DNA of 64,000 bases from Typha latifolia. Its lineage: Eukaryota > Streptophyta > Magnoliopsida > Poales > Typhaceae. Location of the stretch: positions 6,572,001-6,636,000 of the forward strand of contig CM034105.1 of assembly GCA_019914945.1 (NCBI GenBank), written 5' to 3'. The translations under genes were made by a program, and so were the position numbers. The notes beneath the pieces were generated by a model that did not search any database, was not told the DNA's origin, and saw only the letters and a program-made list of their open reading frames with translations. Positions 11,988-23,905 of the stretch are shown here, piece after piece (the stretch's first letter is position 1; every line of letters starts with the position of its first letter).

Positions 11988-12323
11988 GCTCACACAGACT
12001 CTTAAATGGTTAGAGTTCAATATGCTCACACAGAATCTTAAATGATTAGATTTCAACATGCTCACATAGAGTCTCAAATAATTTGATTTTAACATATTCA
12101 CGTAGAGTCTTAAATAATTAGATTTCGAGATACTCACATAGAGTCCTAAATGATTAGATTCCAACATGCTCACACAAAGTCTTAAATAATTAGATTTTAA
12201 TATGCTCACACAAAGTCTTAAATGGTTAGATTTCAATATGTTCATGAAGAGTTAAATAATTAGATCTCAACATGCTCACGAAGAGTGTTAGATAATTAGA
12301 TTTTAACATCTTCACAAAGAGCC
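11988..12323 (-). repeat. 36-bp minisatellite, about nine units
   Basis: Units begin GCTCACACAGA or variants and contain TTAAATNATTAGATTT. The first seven are 36 bp; one later unit has lost 2 bp. The period is a multiple of three, so the - strand shows a 12-residue repeat (ILKSNYLRLCVS-like) over 97 codons. It lies inside family-B LTR copy 1. The other two copies lack a clear equivalent, so this is probably a local expansion and not a gene. Confidence 0.85.
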
Positions 12324-14419
12324 ATATTTTACAAACATAAAAATAAAGAGGGGCAGTCACTTAGTAGTAATGTCGCCCATATAGGCTTAACAATATTGCT
12401 TATGACCGGTTGTCTATGATCATCAGACTAAGGACTTTGATCGAAAGCCCATATCACCATCTGTAAAATCATCATCGTAAATAGCGGAATAATCAAGAGC
12501 ACATAGTTCATCAAGGGACGCCTTAACTTTGCGTCATCAAGTACTGTTAAAGCTATAACCCTACCTCATAAATATTTTTCTACTATTATCATAGTTTAGT
12601 CTTCAATAAGATAGTGTGATCGACTGAATGCCACATAAGCTAATGATCTTAAGCGTAGAACTTTAATATATAAGTACTATATAATACACCCCACCTTTAA
12701 CCATGGAATGACTGAGTGGAGGGCACTTCTTAGTTCGATTTGACTAACTAATAATACATACAACTGGTGCAATATCTTCTATCATGTAATTTGTGTCATG
12801 GTTATCAAGATCTACACATCTACCATAGATGGATGCATAAGAATGTTTTATACAAGAGATACGTAGTAATTAACAACTAATAAAAAGTAAGATGCACATA
12901 TAATATGATCTATTAAAAATATGGAAAGCATATTATCAAACATTCACATTATCCATAAACTAATTTAAGATCTAACTCGCATGAAGGTATCTGGAATACA
13001 CCAGCTCTCCTCAACTAGCGTGCTCCTCATGCGTCCCGAGATCCTCCTTGCACATTGTCGTGCCTAATAATTTATGAAAGTAAAGCAATACATAAGAACG
13101 GCAAATGTATAGAACTAGCTACCTTATTACATAATTATGTTTGACTTTCTAGGTCAGAATTGGTTTGACTTGGTCTTTACATTTTATTCTTATATGTTTA
13201 CAATATTATTTAATATTAATCAAATGGGTTATCGAGGGTAGAATTTAAATCATACCTAGTCATAGATGTCAAAGGCATTATTGCCCAAGATTTAAAAAAT
13301 TAACATGTTAAAACTTCCTAAAATTAAGTTCTATATTATCGTAATTTATACTAATTAAATAATAGGAAATAATTTGTGGAAGTATAATGAAAATAATTTA
13401 ATAAGAAAAAAATAAAAACTACTATGGGGCCAATCCATGTCCCACAGGTTTGGACTAGCTTAAAGCCCAGCCTAGTCTTCCACTGGTTGATGCAAAGAGG
13501 TGAATTGGGCTTAGGCCTAGTCCATGATTAGTTGGGTTAGTTGGGGGCACCCTTCCTCATTATCTCTTTTCGACGAGAAGAAATAGAGAAAGATTGAAGG
13601 GAGAGGGCTACACCATCTCTAACAGCTAAGACCCTAGGTTGGTTTAGCAGCCGACAAACACCTCTTGAGAGTGGGTGGTTGATTAGAAAAGGAGAAAAAG
13701 AAAATGCAGTAGAGGTTTGAACTCGTTGACAAAGGTAGGAAGCAATCTTGTAAACTTAAAAGTGAAGAGGGTCTGGAAACTATACGACAACCTTCAGTAA
13801 CATGAGTAGTGCATTCTTGACCAATTAAACCATTAGTCGGGGTGGCTTATGGCAGAGAGAAGGGTAATCCATGCCTAGTGTCCATGGAGGTTCCTCTTCA
13901 ATCGAAAGGGCACGAAGCACGCTAATCTCAAGCACCCATCTCTTCTACTTGAAGAGGGAAATTAACAAAGGCTAGCAGGCACAGCCACCATCGCTGACGG
14001 TGGTCAAGCACGAGCTAACAAACTGGCAATGGGAGGCGACATGGCTTAACCTCCCATGCACCTTGTGGGTATCCAAACATGGTACCTATGTCAAGAGGGT
14101 AATGTGACAGAGTTTCCCACACCAGTGGGTAGTTGACCCAAAGTTGTCAACCAATAGATTTCTTTGGTGAAGGTGAAATAGTAAAATTAGAATTTATATT
14201 ACAATTACTTAACTAAAATGAATTTATTACTATAGGAGTAGGGGCTAGCCTAAGGATTGGATTAAGGTGCTTGGATTAATCCAGCGTTGGGGCTTCGTTG
14301 ACTCCTTCATTGAAAATACTAGAGAGAGAGGGTGGCGAGAGAGAAAGAAAAGAAATTTTGAGGGAGAGGGGAGTGAACAGTAGCAGCTAGGTAAAACAAA
14401 TGCAAAATGGTAGGAGTAG

Positions 14420-17043
14420 TGTAACGCCCCCGCCCGGCATGGACACGTGCCCACACGACACGCGCGGCGCCTACGACAAGTCGGGCGGGGCCCGTCACGC
14501 ACAGATTCTCCTGTACACATATAATCATGACATTATTAAATAAAACCTGCTAACCTATCCATGATCACATAATCCATTACCAAATAAATTATACTATTAA
14601 CCAAATAAACCTATTAATATATGAATATCCAAGTCCACAATAATATATACTCCACTACATAATCTAGCATGACCCACACAGGCCACAACAAACCATTAAG
14701 ATACAACTAAAATAAATAATACAAGAGTACACTATGAGTCGACATGTATTATACAAGTCATCGTCTAATACAAAAGAGTACAAATATTAAATACTGGTAC
14801 AACTCAATTCCTATATAAACTATCATCTATACCATCTCGCATCTATAGCTCACATCATCATCGCTCAAAAATATCTTCTTAAAATATCTCAAGTCTCTAT
14901 CATGTACCACATATCTAAAGGGGTTGAAAAAGAAATAAAAAGAGTTATAAGCAAAAGGCTCAGTGAATAGACCTTACCTCGAATCAGTGATGTTAAATAG
15001 AGAGTAAATCATATACTGAATAATATGAATTAGAAAGAGCATCATGTCATGAATGAGTATATAAATATATCATCAATAATATATAAATGAAAAGTAGATA
15101 ACATGTCATAACTGATAAAAGTATATAATTCTCGACAATGAGTAGACAAATCTCCATGTCATACTATCATCATAACTTTCTCTCAAATATGACACATGAT
15201 GCATGCCGACCATGACCATGCTATGATATCAAATGCAACCATATATGATGTATATTGACCACTCGATAATCAGGTAATCAAATGATAATGAAATCATATG
15301 TATTTCTTAACATCTGAGTCATCAATATCAGCTCTATATGTCATCATCATACTAGAACATTGTGCAAAGTCAACACTCGGTACCCGGTTTCAACATCATG
15401 CCTGAAGGCTCAGAGCATACTCTGTTATCCGCAAAGAGTATCTCAAATATAACCATACCCTGTCATCCGCTAAGGGTATCAACATCCATCCAGACCGAGT
15501 ACCCTTCTAGCTGATAGAAATCTCATGAGGATAACTCACCACATATGCCCTAGCGAACGGCATGTGTCCGAATGTCTGCTGCGCACACAGACTAGTAACC
15601 TCAAACGTAAGGCCAACAGGATCGCAATTATGTCGAGCGATCAATCATCCACCAAGTGCGTCCTAACCCTCGTGCCCACTCGAGTATTCTCACGCTTTCT
15701 ATCAACTATCCTATCAATCACATTTCATGATTTTCTTCTAAATGACAGATCATATGCATATATCCAGTACGATAACAAGTCAATGCATAATACAAATTTA
15801 GATGAAATAGAAATCAAGAGAAAAATAATGCAATATAGTCTCCGATATATAGTCGACATATGCATATCCATGCTAATCTATCACAACATGCATACTCATG
15901 TTACAAATCAACTGAGCATAAAATTATAACAGTATAGTCATCTCTAATCATCTCTATATATCATCACCATACTCGTATCCAAGATCAGCCTAATTACATG
16001 TATGATAAAGTATGCTCGACTATAATCATCTCTAGATAAAATCATATAATTATACTAGAGGCCAAAACATACATGTACATAATATATTATATAACCTAAT
16101 TTGATAAAGGCATCTAGGGGATAAGACTACTCATCATCTGATTAGAAGACCTAATACACATATCTCTCACGTCCATCGATCAATCATCACAAATCACTAG
16201 CAAGGTCTATGGGGTCTCAAATAAGGGGGTTGGGATCTAGACTAAGGCGATGGCGACAGTGGCAGGCTGGTGTCAGTAAGAGAAGGGAAAGAGAGCTCGA
16301 GAGAGAGAAGTGATTGAGAGAGAGAGAGAGAGAGGAGGGTAAGAGGAGAAAGAATGAGAGAGTTAGAGCGAGAGAACTAAAGAGAGAGAAGGCGGTGAGG
16401 GGTGTGGCGGCGGCAACAGTGATGGCGAGAAGACATCGGCGAGGAGGAGAGAAAGAGAGAGGTGATTGAGAGAGAGAGAATGGTAAGATAGAGAGAACGA
16501 GAGAGTTAGAGAGAGAGCACTAAAGAGAGAGAAGACGGTGAGGGGTGCGGCGGTGACGATGGCGACGGCAAGAAGCCATTAGCGAGAAGGAGAGAAAGGG
16601 AGAGGTGCTGGAGAGAGAGAAAGAGAGGAGGGTAAGAGGGAGAGTGAGAGAGAACGCGCGAGTTAGAGAGAGAGAGAGGCGGTGGAGGGGGGTTGCGGCG
16701 GCAACTGCAGCAACGACGGCAGTAGGCCGGCGTCGGCAAGAGAGAGAGAGAGAAAGAAAATAAGTGAGAGAGAGAGATTGAAAGAGACGGAGAGAGATTT
16801 AGAGGGAAAGAGAGAGAGGCAGTGAAAGAGGGAGGAGCGGCGATGCCGGGGCCCGCTGGCCGTGGCCGGTTGGCTGCGACAACGGCGGTGGGCGCGTGGC
16901 GCCTCACCATGCAAATTGCTCATGCAGCTTGCGAGGCCGGCCATAGTGTGGTCGGCCACGTCGTGCCCAAATGATTATGATTATGATTATTTATTTATTT
17001 ATGTATTTATTTATTTATTATTTTTTATGGCCAGGTTGTTACA
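14420..17043 (-). mobile_element. Solo LTR of a Ty3/gypsy-type element, family A copy 1
   Basis: It starts TGTAACGCCC at 14420 and ends GGTTGTTACA at 17043 on the + strand, 2,624 bp, flanked by identical AGTAG at 14415-14419 and 17044-17048. It matches the 54698-57422 LTR in reverse over its length. Shared landmarks are the pair of TACCC..GGGTA phrases, the GATCCTGTTGGCC region and the GGGC-rich end. A GA-rich leader covers 16260-16830. No internal region is present, so the element was reduced to one LTR by LTR-LTR recombination. A 134-codon + strand frame at 15525-15929 is antisense to the LTR and is probably not a gene. Confidence 0.85.
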
Positions 17044-17106
17044 AGTAGGCTAGGGCAGCGCATGCGCTTGGCGTATTCATTTTTTTTCCTTGGTTGTTAC
17101 AAGTAG

Positions 17107-19589
17107 ATCAAGACATCTCTAGTATGAATTTTGTTCAGCAGGCCATCCAAAGGGAAGGGAAGGGTCATTATAGATTGCTCGCAAGTTGCCTTATTTCTAA
17201 AGAGGATGAGAAAGATCAATAATTTAGTAGGCATCAGATATTATGAGTGTAATACAAAAAAAAGCCCAAGTTGAGCATACCCCTTTCCTTTCCCCTGCAT
17301 AGACTTCCCTATGACATGCTTTCAATATGTTTTTTAACTCTATGCTAGTGTGGCATCTAGTGTGCACCGGTCTCAAGCCAAGCAACACATGCTATATCCT
17401 CTTCCCTCGCTACTCTCTCCATTTCACTCCTTAACCCTTGCCTCCAAACCCACAAAAAACCACCTCTCTCTCTGGTTGGTGTCGTCATCATCATTGATGT
17501 TTAGAGTTTGGTGCCAATACTACCTATGAATTCCACAATCAACCCTATACCTCTCCCTCCTTTAATTTGGTTTTGTTGCCTTGCATCTGATTTTAATTGT
17601 TTGTCACCGTCGAGTTTGCATGGTTAAATTGGTCGGCCACCTTCAAAGTCTGGCAATTTGCTGTAGTGTTGAGCTTCAACTTGGACGTCTTTTTGGCTAC
17701 CGATGATGCTTAAGAAAGCTCAACTATGTCACTCATTTTTCACTAGTTTAAACTCGAAGTTCTCTCACTCTCATCCTCTTCAGAATTTGACAACCCTAGG
17801 GGTGATAATTTTTAACCGACACTAATTTAACTATTTTAAATAAGTTTGACTTTAATATAATCGAGGTCGTATCATAAACAAGTCGATTCATCTAACCCTA
17901 TTATTGCACGAGTCATGCTCATGTTTATTACGCAACTCATATTTAACTCATTTATGTCCTAACGCACTAACCTGTTTATGACATGATAACTCGATTAAGA
18001 CTCAAATAACACATCTATAATATGAAAAACTCATTTATAACATAAAAAGCCTATTTATAATACAAATAAATATATTTATAACCGGACTAACATATATAAA
18101 TTTGAATAATTTGAATAACATTACCCATTTATGATCCATGTAAAATGATTAAAAACTAGGTTGTATTCGTGTATGAATTACTTTGACTCGATTTGATCCT
18201 AGCTAACCCAACCAAATTACCAACCCTACATGGCATCCCTTTCCCTGCCCAATGCCTAGCCATGCCATTCCTCCCTTTCCTAGTGTGCAAGCCACATTGG
18301 TCTCCCCCTTCCTCTTCCTCACCTGACAGTTGGCAAACCCCGTCATGTCACCATTTCCTTCTGTGAGACCACAGCCTTAAACGAGCCCAAAAATCTTAAA
18401 CGAGTTGAATTAAGCTGGAAGCAAATAAAGTTTTATTAAACTTAAAATTTAACATTTAACATGTGAATTATAAAAATAATACAGCTAAAAATAATCATTA
18501 AATTATTAAGATAAAAATAGACATCACACTAATTTCAAGTTTTAACATAGAACAAATTGTTGGATCAAAGATCTAATGATAATAAATATACATACATGTA
18601 ATATATATAATATTTGAGCCTAAGCGAGTCGGCCGGGCTTAGGCTCGATTCATTTACATAAATGAGCCATATTTTTGGTTTAAACTCAGCTCAACTTAAA
18701 TCGGTCCGAGCTAGAGTTGAGTTATAATCAAGCCAAGCTCGAGTCGAGCCCTAGTTGCTCATTTATTTTGACAACCCTACCTACGAACTGGCCCAGGGCT
18801 TGGGTTTGGCTAGGCTTTGGCCCATTTGAGTCAGCCCAATCGAGCGATCTTGGGCCTAGGCCAATCGATGGGTCTTTCTGGCCCATTTGATTTAGGTTGG
18901 GCTGCCTAGTAATTATTTAATTTGTTAGGTTTTAATGTAATATTTTGCCTCAAATCTCTCTTGGACCAATGCAAACCTCATAGCAGAACGTATTTAGAGT
19001 GGGGTCTCTTTTTCATCAAGAAAACTAGTGATTCCAAGCAAGTGGACTATCTTCCCTTCAGATTATTATTGTATATGTTATACTAGGTTATGCACTATAA
19101 TATATCATATTTGGCATGGTAGATTTAGCTATTATGAACCAAATTTGGATTGACTCATTTGTAAAAAAAAAAATTTATAATTTTTATGGTGGTAACCTCA
19201 TGAGTCTCAGATCAAATGACTTTGGAATAAAGTGATTCCTAGGTTGGGGTGAAATTTTTTTAAGGAAACAGTGGAGAAAGGTCAAAACATGAAAGAAATA
19301 GGAATACCGACGTTGCGCCGGTGGTCAAAGTGTGGAGGACAACCGTGAGGTGGTGGAGGTCGATCGTATACATTGGTGGCTCATTGAGGTAGATGGTGGC
19401 TAAGATTTAGAAGTAAAATTAGGGTTCTAAATTATATCTAATCCTAGGAAAATAAATGGCTACGATTGAAAGAGTAAATGCTAGATAAATAAATAGCTAA
19501 TCAATATTCATTTTATGGTGATAATTAAACTATGACCACTCCTATTTATAAGAGTACAGTCATAGCATGTTGGATCCAACTTGCCATAC
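17107..19589. other. Intergenic DNA with decayed MITE-like pieces
   Basis: No gene is seen. Besides the piece at 17797-18228 there is a second stretch (about 18380-18780) rich in GAGCC and CGAGTCGAGC phrases that ends GACAACCCTA, the style of hAT-related MITEs. 18780-18900 carries GGCCCA/TGGGCC phrases able to pair locally. Confidence 0.45.
17797..18228. mobile_element. Decayed hAT-like MITE (tentative)
   Basis: The left end TAGGGGTGATAATTT pairs imperfectly with the right end, whose complement begins TAGGGTTGGTAATTT. The interior has AACCTGTTTATGACATGATAACTCG-like text seen in many plant non-autonomous hAT elements. The 8-bp flanks do not match, so the boundaries are uncertain. Confidence 0.4.
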
Positions 19590-19599
19590 TTGCCAACTT

Positions 19600-20290
19600 A
19601 ATATATTTTTTACTAAGAAGTTTGAAGCTTTTACTATCTTCAAGAATTATCAAACCTTGTTGAAAAAGATACAGGAGCTTCTATTCGTTGTCTACGCATA
19701 GATAGGGGTAAAAAATTCACATATCTTGAGTTCAATGCCTTTTGCAAAACTAATGGTATTAGTAGGCAATTCACTGCTGCTTACACTCCCCAAAAAAATG
19801 AAGTGGCTGAGCGCAAGAACATGACAATCATGAACATGATTAGAAGCATTTTAGCAGAGAAGCAAGTTCCAAAGAATTTTTGGCCGGAAGTAGTAAATTG
19901 GATAGCGCGTGTGCTCAATAGAAGTCATACATTGATAGTGAAAGACATGACTCCTTAATAGGCTTGGAGTTGTGTTAAACCCAATGTTGATTATTTTTAA
20001 ATTTTTGGATGCATTGGCCATGTTCATGTGCTAGATAGTAAGACAAAAAAGTTGAATGATAAAAGTTTTAAGTGTGTGATGCTAGGAATGAGTTGAGAGT
20101 CTAAACAATATAGACTTTATGATCCTGTGTCTGAAAAGATAGTAGTAAGCAAAGATGTTGTTTTTGAAGAAAATGAGTGCTGGAATTAGGGGAGGAGTAA
20201 TGAAGAAGCAAGACTTGATGTGCTTGTTGAGAAGATAGCAATGAAGAAGGAAGAGAACATGATCAAGGTGAAGAAGTTAAAGATAATAGG
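19600..20290 (+). pseudogene. copia integrase, C-terminal two thirds, broken (outer element)
   Basis: The frame beginning near 19621 reads FKNYQTLVEKDTGASIRCLR then D in RIDRGKKF, and YTPQKNEVAERKNMTI with the catalytic Glu region. The spacing fits the last D and E of the D,D35E core. Text continues through KDMTP at about 19954 into the C-terminal part (CVKPNVDYF, FGCIGHVHVLDSKTKKLNDK, RLYDPVSEKIVVSKDVVFEE). In-frame stops include TAA-TAG at 19955-19960 where two Glu codons are expected. The HHCC finger and first Asp are missing because of the 5' truncation. Confidence 0.8.
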
Positions 20291-20324
20291 GTAGTAAAAG
20301 GAGGAGAGGTTAGCACACCTTCAC

Positions 20325-21774
20325 ATGAGTCACCTGGTGAATTCTCAAACATTTGAAGAAAGCTCACCAATCTCTCTAAAAAGGAGGAATATAAGAGTAT
20401 CATTCTTAATTGAAGATTATATAAGTGGAGGGGAGTTGTCAGAGGAAGAAGTTGAGCATAATTTGGTTCTGTTTACCTCAACTTCAGATCCAATTACCTT
20501 TGAAGAAGCTGATCGGAGTTCCAAGTGGAGAGCTGCAATGGACTTTGAGATAGAAGCAATTGAGAGGAATGAGACTTGGGAGCTAACAGATTTTCCTAAA
20601 GGAGTGAAGAAGATTGGAGTAAAGTGGGTTTTCAAAACTAAATTCAATGAAAATGGCAAGGTTGACAAGTGTACGGCTCAACTAATGGCAAAAGGGCATG
20701 CTCACCAATATGACATAGACTATGCTGAGGTGTTTGCACCTATGGCTAGGTGGGATACAATCCGAACGATAATTGTTTTAGCAGCTCGAAATAGTTAGAA
20801 ATTGTATCAGCTTGATATCAAAAGTGCTTTCTTGCATGGATAATTAAATGAACTCATGTTTGTCAAGCAATCACATGGTTATGAGAAGAAAGGTGAAGAG
20901 CATAAGGTATACAAATTGAAGAAGGTATAGTATGAACTTAAACAAGCCCTTCGTGCATGGTACAGTCGAATTGAAGCATATTTTGTTAAGGAGGGATTTG
21001 AGAGGTATAGCTGTGAACACACCTTGTTCATCAAAAGAGGAGATGAAGATAAAATTTTGATTATTAGCTTATATATTGATCTAATTTTTAGTGGTAATGG
21101 TGAGAGCATGTTTGTTAAGTTTAAGAATTCTATAAAACTTAAATTTGATATGATTGATTTGGGAAAGATGAAGTATTTTTGTGGTGTGGAGGTTTTACAA
21201 AATTCTGAAAGCATTTATATTAGTCAAAGAAAGTATGCAAAAGAAATTTCGGAGAGGTTTAGGATGGAGAAGAATAATAGTGTGAAGAATCACATTGTTC
21301 CTGATGTTAGACTAATGAAAGATGAAAAAGGAGCCAAGGTTAACGCTACCATGTACAAACAATTAGTTGGAAGTCTTATGTATCTGATTGCAACAAGACC
21401 AGATTTGATATATATGGTGTGTCTCATTAGCATATTCATGGCAAGTCCAATTGAATTGCATCTACAAGCTGCAAAAAGAGTGTTAAGATACTTGAAAGGT
21501 ATTGTGGATTTGGGAATTTTTTATCAAAAGAAAGGTAATGGTGAGTTAATGGCATATACAGAAGTGGGAGATGTGGATGATAAGAAAAGTATTAGTTATG
21601 TTTTTCTACCTTGCGAAGGAGCTATGTCATGGTCTTCTAAAAAACAGCCTATGGTTACTTTGTCTACTATTGAATAAGAATTTGTGGCAACTGCTTCTTG
21701 TGTCTGTCAATGGGTGTGAATGAGGAGAGTAGTGGAGAAGCTTGGTCATTCTCAAGGCAAGTGCACCACGATGT
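20325..21774 (+). pseudogene. copia reverse transcriptase and first part of RNase H (outer element)
   Basis: One frame carries the RT N-terminus (SSKWRAAMDFEIEAIERNET, WVFKTKFNENGKVDKC), the DIKSAFLHG motif near 20815, and the LYID box near 21075. The family has two adjacent Asp residues there; this copy reads LYIDLIFSGN, so one Asp codon has been lost in frame and the polymerase centre is destroyed. ISQRKYAKEI, YKQLVGSLMYL.ATRPD and the RNase H start (MSWSSKKQPMVTLSTIE) follow. In-frame stops lie at 20796, near 20840, 20926 and 21675. The frame is cut at 21774 by the middle element. Confidence 0.85.
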
Positions 21775-22448
21775 TGTTGGAGGTTACAATCTGATTCCAA
21801 AAAGTCACAAAAAATCCAATCAAAATGAATTAAATAAACTTACAGATTATATAATATAAAATTCTGAATAGTCGAGTCTAGTGTTGGACACTATCTCCTT
21901 AAGACCAATTCGTCCTCCACCAATTGCTTCTAGAACAGTGGACGTCGGTCTCCTAACGACTGCTTTGCACTGAAAAGGAAGCAGCTTTCTAATGCCTTGA
22001 TTGAACCTGAACCGTGCTGTACTCTCTCTCAAATGCAGACTCAAATTTAAAGACTCGACTCTAGAAGGAAAGGAATGAACCAATTTTTCTTCCTTTAATT
22101 ATGCAGACTGACAGCCTATTTATAGAATTAAACAGGCTCGACGAAAAGACGCAAAAAGAAAGTCACCGAATGGATGCACCATTCGGGTCAGAAACTAATT
22201 AATAGTTACATTATGAAGGGATGCACAATTTTGGGTTGGGTTCAACCAATTAACCGACTGATTAACTGTTTATCGAAGAGACACACCACTTCGACCCCTA
22301 ATCAAACCAAATTTGAACCCAAACCCATATCAGGCAAAAATTAAAAATTGGACTTGACCCGTGCGTGCGAACCGAACCGAGTCGAGCTGGGCCGGGCGGC
22401 ACGCGTGTGTGAGTTAAGTTGCATAGTAACCTTAACCCACAAAATAGG
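21775..22448 (-). repeat. 3' LTR of the middle element, distal arm
   Basis: Starts TGTTGGAGGTTACAATC, identical in style to 37321. It ends at the ATAGG target of the inner element. With the other arm (32429-32735) the full LTR is about 981 bp, longer than the 605-bp copy at 37321-37925. The difference is two deletions in that copy, one of about 60 bp after CTTCTAG and one of about 310 bp after GGAATGAACCA. Confidence 0.85.
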
Positions 22449-23487
22449 TGAAATAACCCCTAGACACACGTATGTATCTAAACATTAGGCAATGATATTT
22501 TTCGTTTGCTTAAGTAAACATTGGACGAAATATTAAAAACGAAAGCAGAGATGTACGCCAAGATTCTAACGTGGAAAAACCCAAACGGGAAAAAACCACT
22601 AATCCAAACTCGGATCAAAACCAATCACTAGAATAGTAGCAGTTACAAGACTGACTCACAAAACAACCTGTCGATCCAAACGACTTTGTTCCTCTCAGTC
22701 TTGCTCGCTAGAACCCACGATTCACTACTTCTCGTGATTGAAGTCCAATCTCAATAACCCTCGAGATTGATCTTTCATCTCGATAGCCCTTAAGACGAAG
22801 GATTAAGATTTATAGATGAGAAGAGCCTTGTTAGTTGAAGAACCGATGTAGCCTCCAAAAAGTCTCCTTGAATAATCTTCTTCAACCCTCTCAAGTTAGG
22901 GCAACACTATCCTTATATATCATCTCCAAGATAGAGCCAAATCCAAGTTATATTCGTACTCACGAAAATCCAATAAATTGCAAACTTCATAGGTGCGTTC
23001 GAACGCGGCTCGTGTGCGTTCGAACGGCCTGAATTGATCTCAGGTGCGTTCGAACGGGCCCAAGTGCGTTCGAACGCAACAGCTTGAATTCTTCAAGTTG
23101 CGTTCGAACACGTTTATGAACGCTGCTCTCGGTCTGTGTGAACGCAGTACCCGCGTTCGAACGCGTTTGTGAACGCGGCTCTCGGTCTGTGTGAACGCAA
23201 TGACCACGTTCGAACGCGTTTGTGAACACGGCTCTCGGTCTGTGTGAACGCAGTGCCCGCGTTCGAACGCGTTTGTAAACGCGGCTCTCGGTCTGTGTGA
23301 ACACAGTGCCCGCGTTCGAACGCGTTTGTGAACGCAGTTCTATGTCTGTGTGAACGCGACGGCTTTTCTCCAATGATCTTGCAATTCTTCACACCAGAGA
23401 TATTCTAGACTTGAGTAAAGCTCATATACATGTAAAAATACACTTAGAATATTTTGTACACAATTGCCAACAATTAAAAACTTAACA
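22449..23487 (-). repeat. 3' LTR of the inner SIRE-like element
   Basis: 1,039 bp, with TG at 22449 and CA at 23486-23487 on the + strand. It carries four scattered GTTCGAAC sites (22992-23068) followed by the 53-bp tandem array. It is 19 bp shorter than the other LTR, because that copy's array carries part of one more repeat at its end. Confidence 0.93.
23100..23364 (-). repeat. 53-bp tandem repeat in the 3' LTR, about five units
   Basis: Each unit holds GCGTTCGAACGCG, then TTTGTGAACGC, then CTCTCGGTCTGTGTGAACGC and a short spacer. The first 12 bases form a perfect palindrome centred on TTCGAA. The unit has few stop codons, so two long - strand frames cross the array; these are by-products of composition. 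Position within the LTR suggests U3, so a role in promoter strength is possible but unproven. Confidence 0.93.
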
Positions 23488-23500
23488 ATCTCCCCCTATG
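23488..23500 (-). other. Polypurine tract of the inner element
   Basis: On the - strand it reads CATAGGGGGAGAT directly before the 3' LTR start TGTTAAG, the standard plus-strand primer position. Confidence 0.85.
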
Positions 23501-23905
23501 GCAATTTGTGACAAAACACCTAGGTTACAAGATATTACAAAGACTTCAAACTGAGCAACCAACAAGTCTAGAGTATTTTGCATATCAATCCCTGCAAAGA
23601 AACATATACCAATCCAAGATCAAGTGAAAATAACTTGAAATAAAAAAAAATCAAAACACAAGTTATCACAAGAGCAAAAATTTAAACATACAAAGATTAA
23701 ACACACGTTATCACAATTACTTCAAGTTAAGTTCAAATGCTAACGATACTAAGACGAGCAAGGTTTCAACATTAAGAAAACTCCACTAAACTCCCCCTAT
23801 ATCCATACTCCCCCTACACACATAGACACCTAAACACTAAGACACTATCTAAGACACTCTCCCCCTTTTTGGCACAAATGCCAAAGACTAGGAACTCGGA
23901 GGAAA

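Larger units (their letters stand above)
11383..17101 (-). mobile_element. Large Ty3/gypsy-type LTR, family B copy 1, interrupted by a family-A LTR
   Basis: Read on the - strand it begins TGTAACAACCAAGG at 17101 and ends GTAGGTGTTTCG at 11383. After removing the inserted 14420-17048 it is about 3.09 kb, close to the 2.99 kb copy at 39028-42019. Shared landmarks in the same order are GAGGCTTGTTGAG (revcomp near 11569-11581), ATTTTATTGACAAG against ATTTTACTGACGGG, and the GGTGTTTC end. The flanks (GCCAT and AGTAG) do not match, so this may be a rearranged or partly lost insertion. No internal gag-pol lies next to it. Confidence 0.65.

Noticed and set aside
15525..15929. 134-codon + strand frame, similar to a - strand frame at 55842-56219
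   Set aside because: Both are antisense to family-A LTRs. The third copy near 60800-61000 has a stop in the matching place, so the similarity reflects LTR homology.
22987..23392. Two long - strand frames over the tandem repeat, and their counterparts at 31904-32328
   Set aside because: They follow from a 53-bp unit with almost no stop codons. The period is not a multiple of three, so frames cycle, and they lie inside an LTR.
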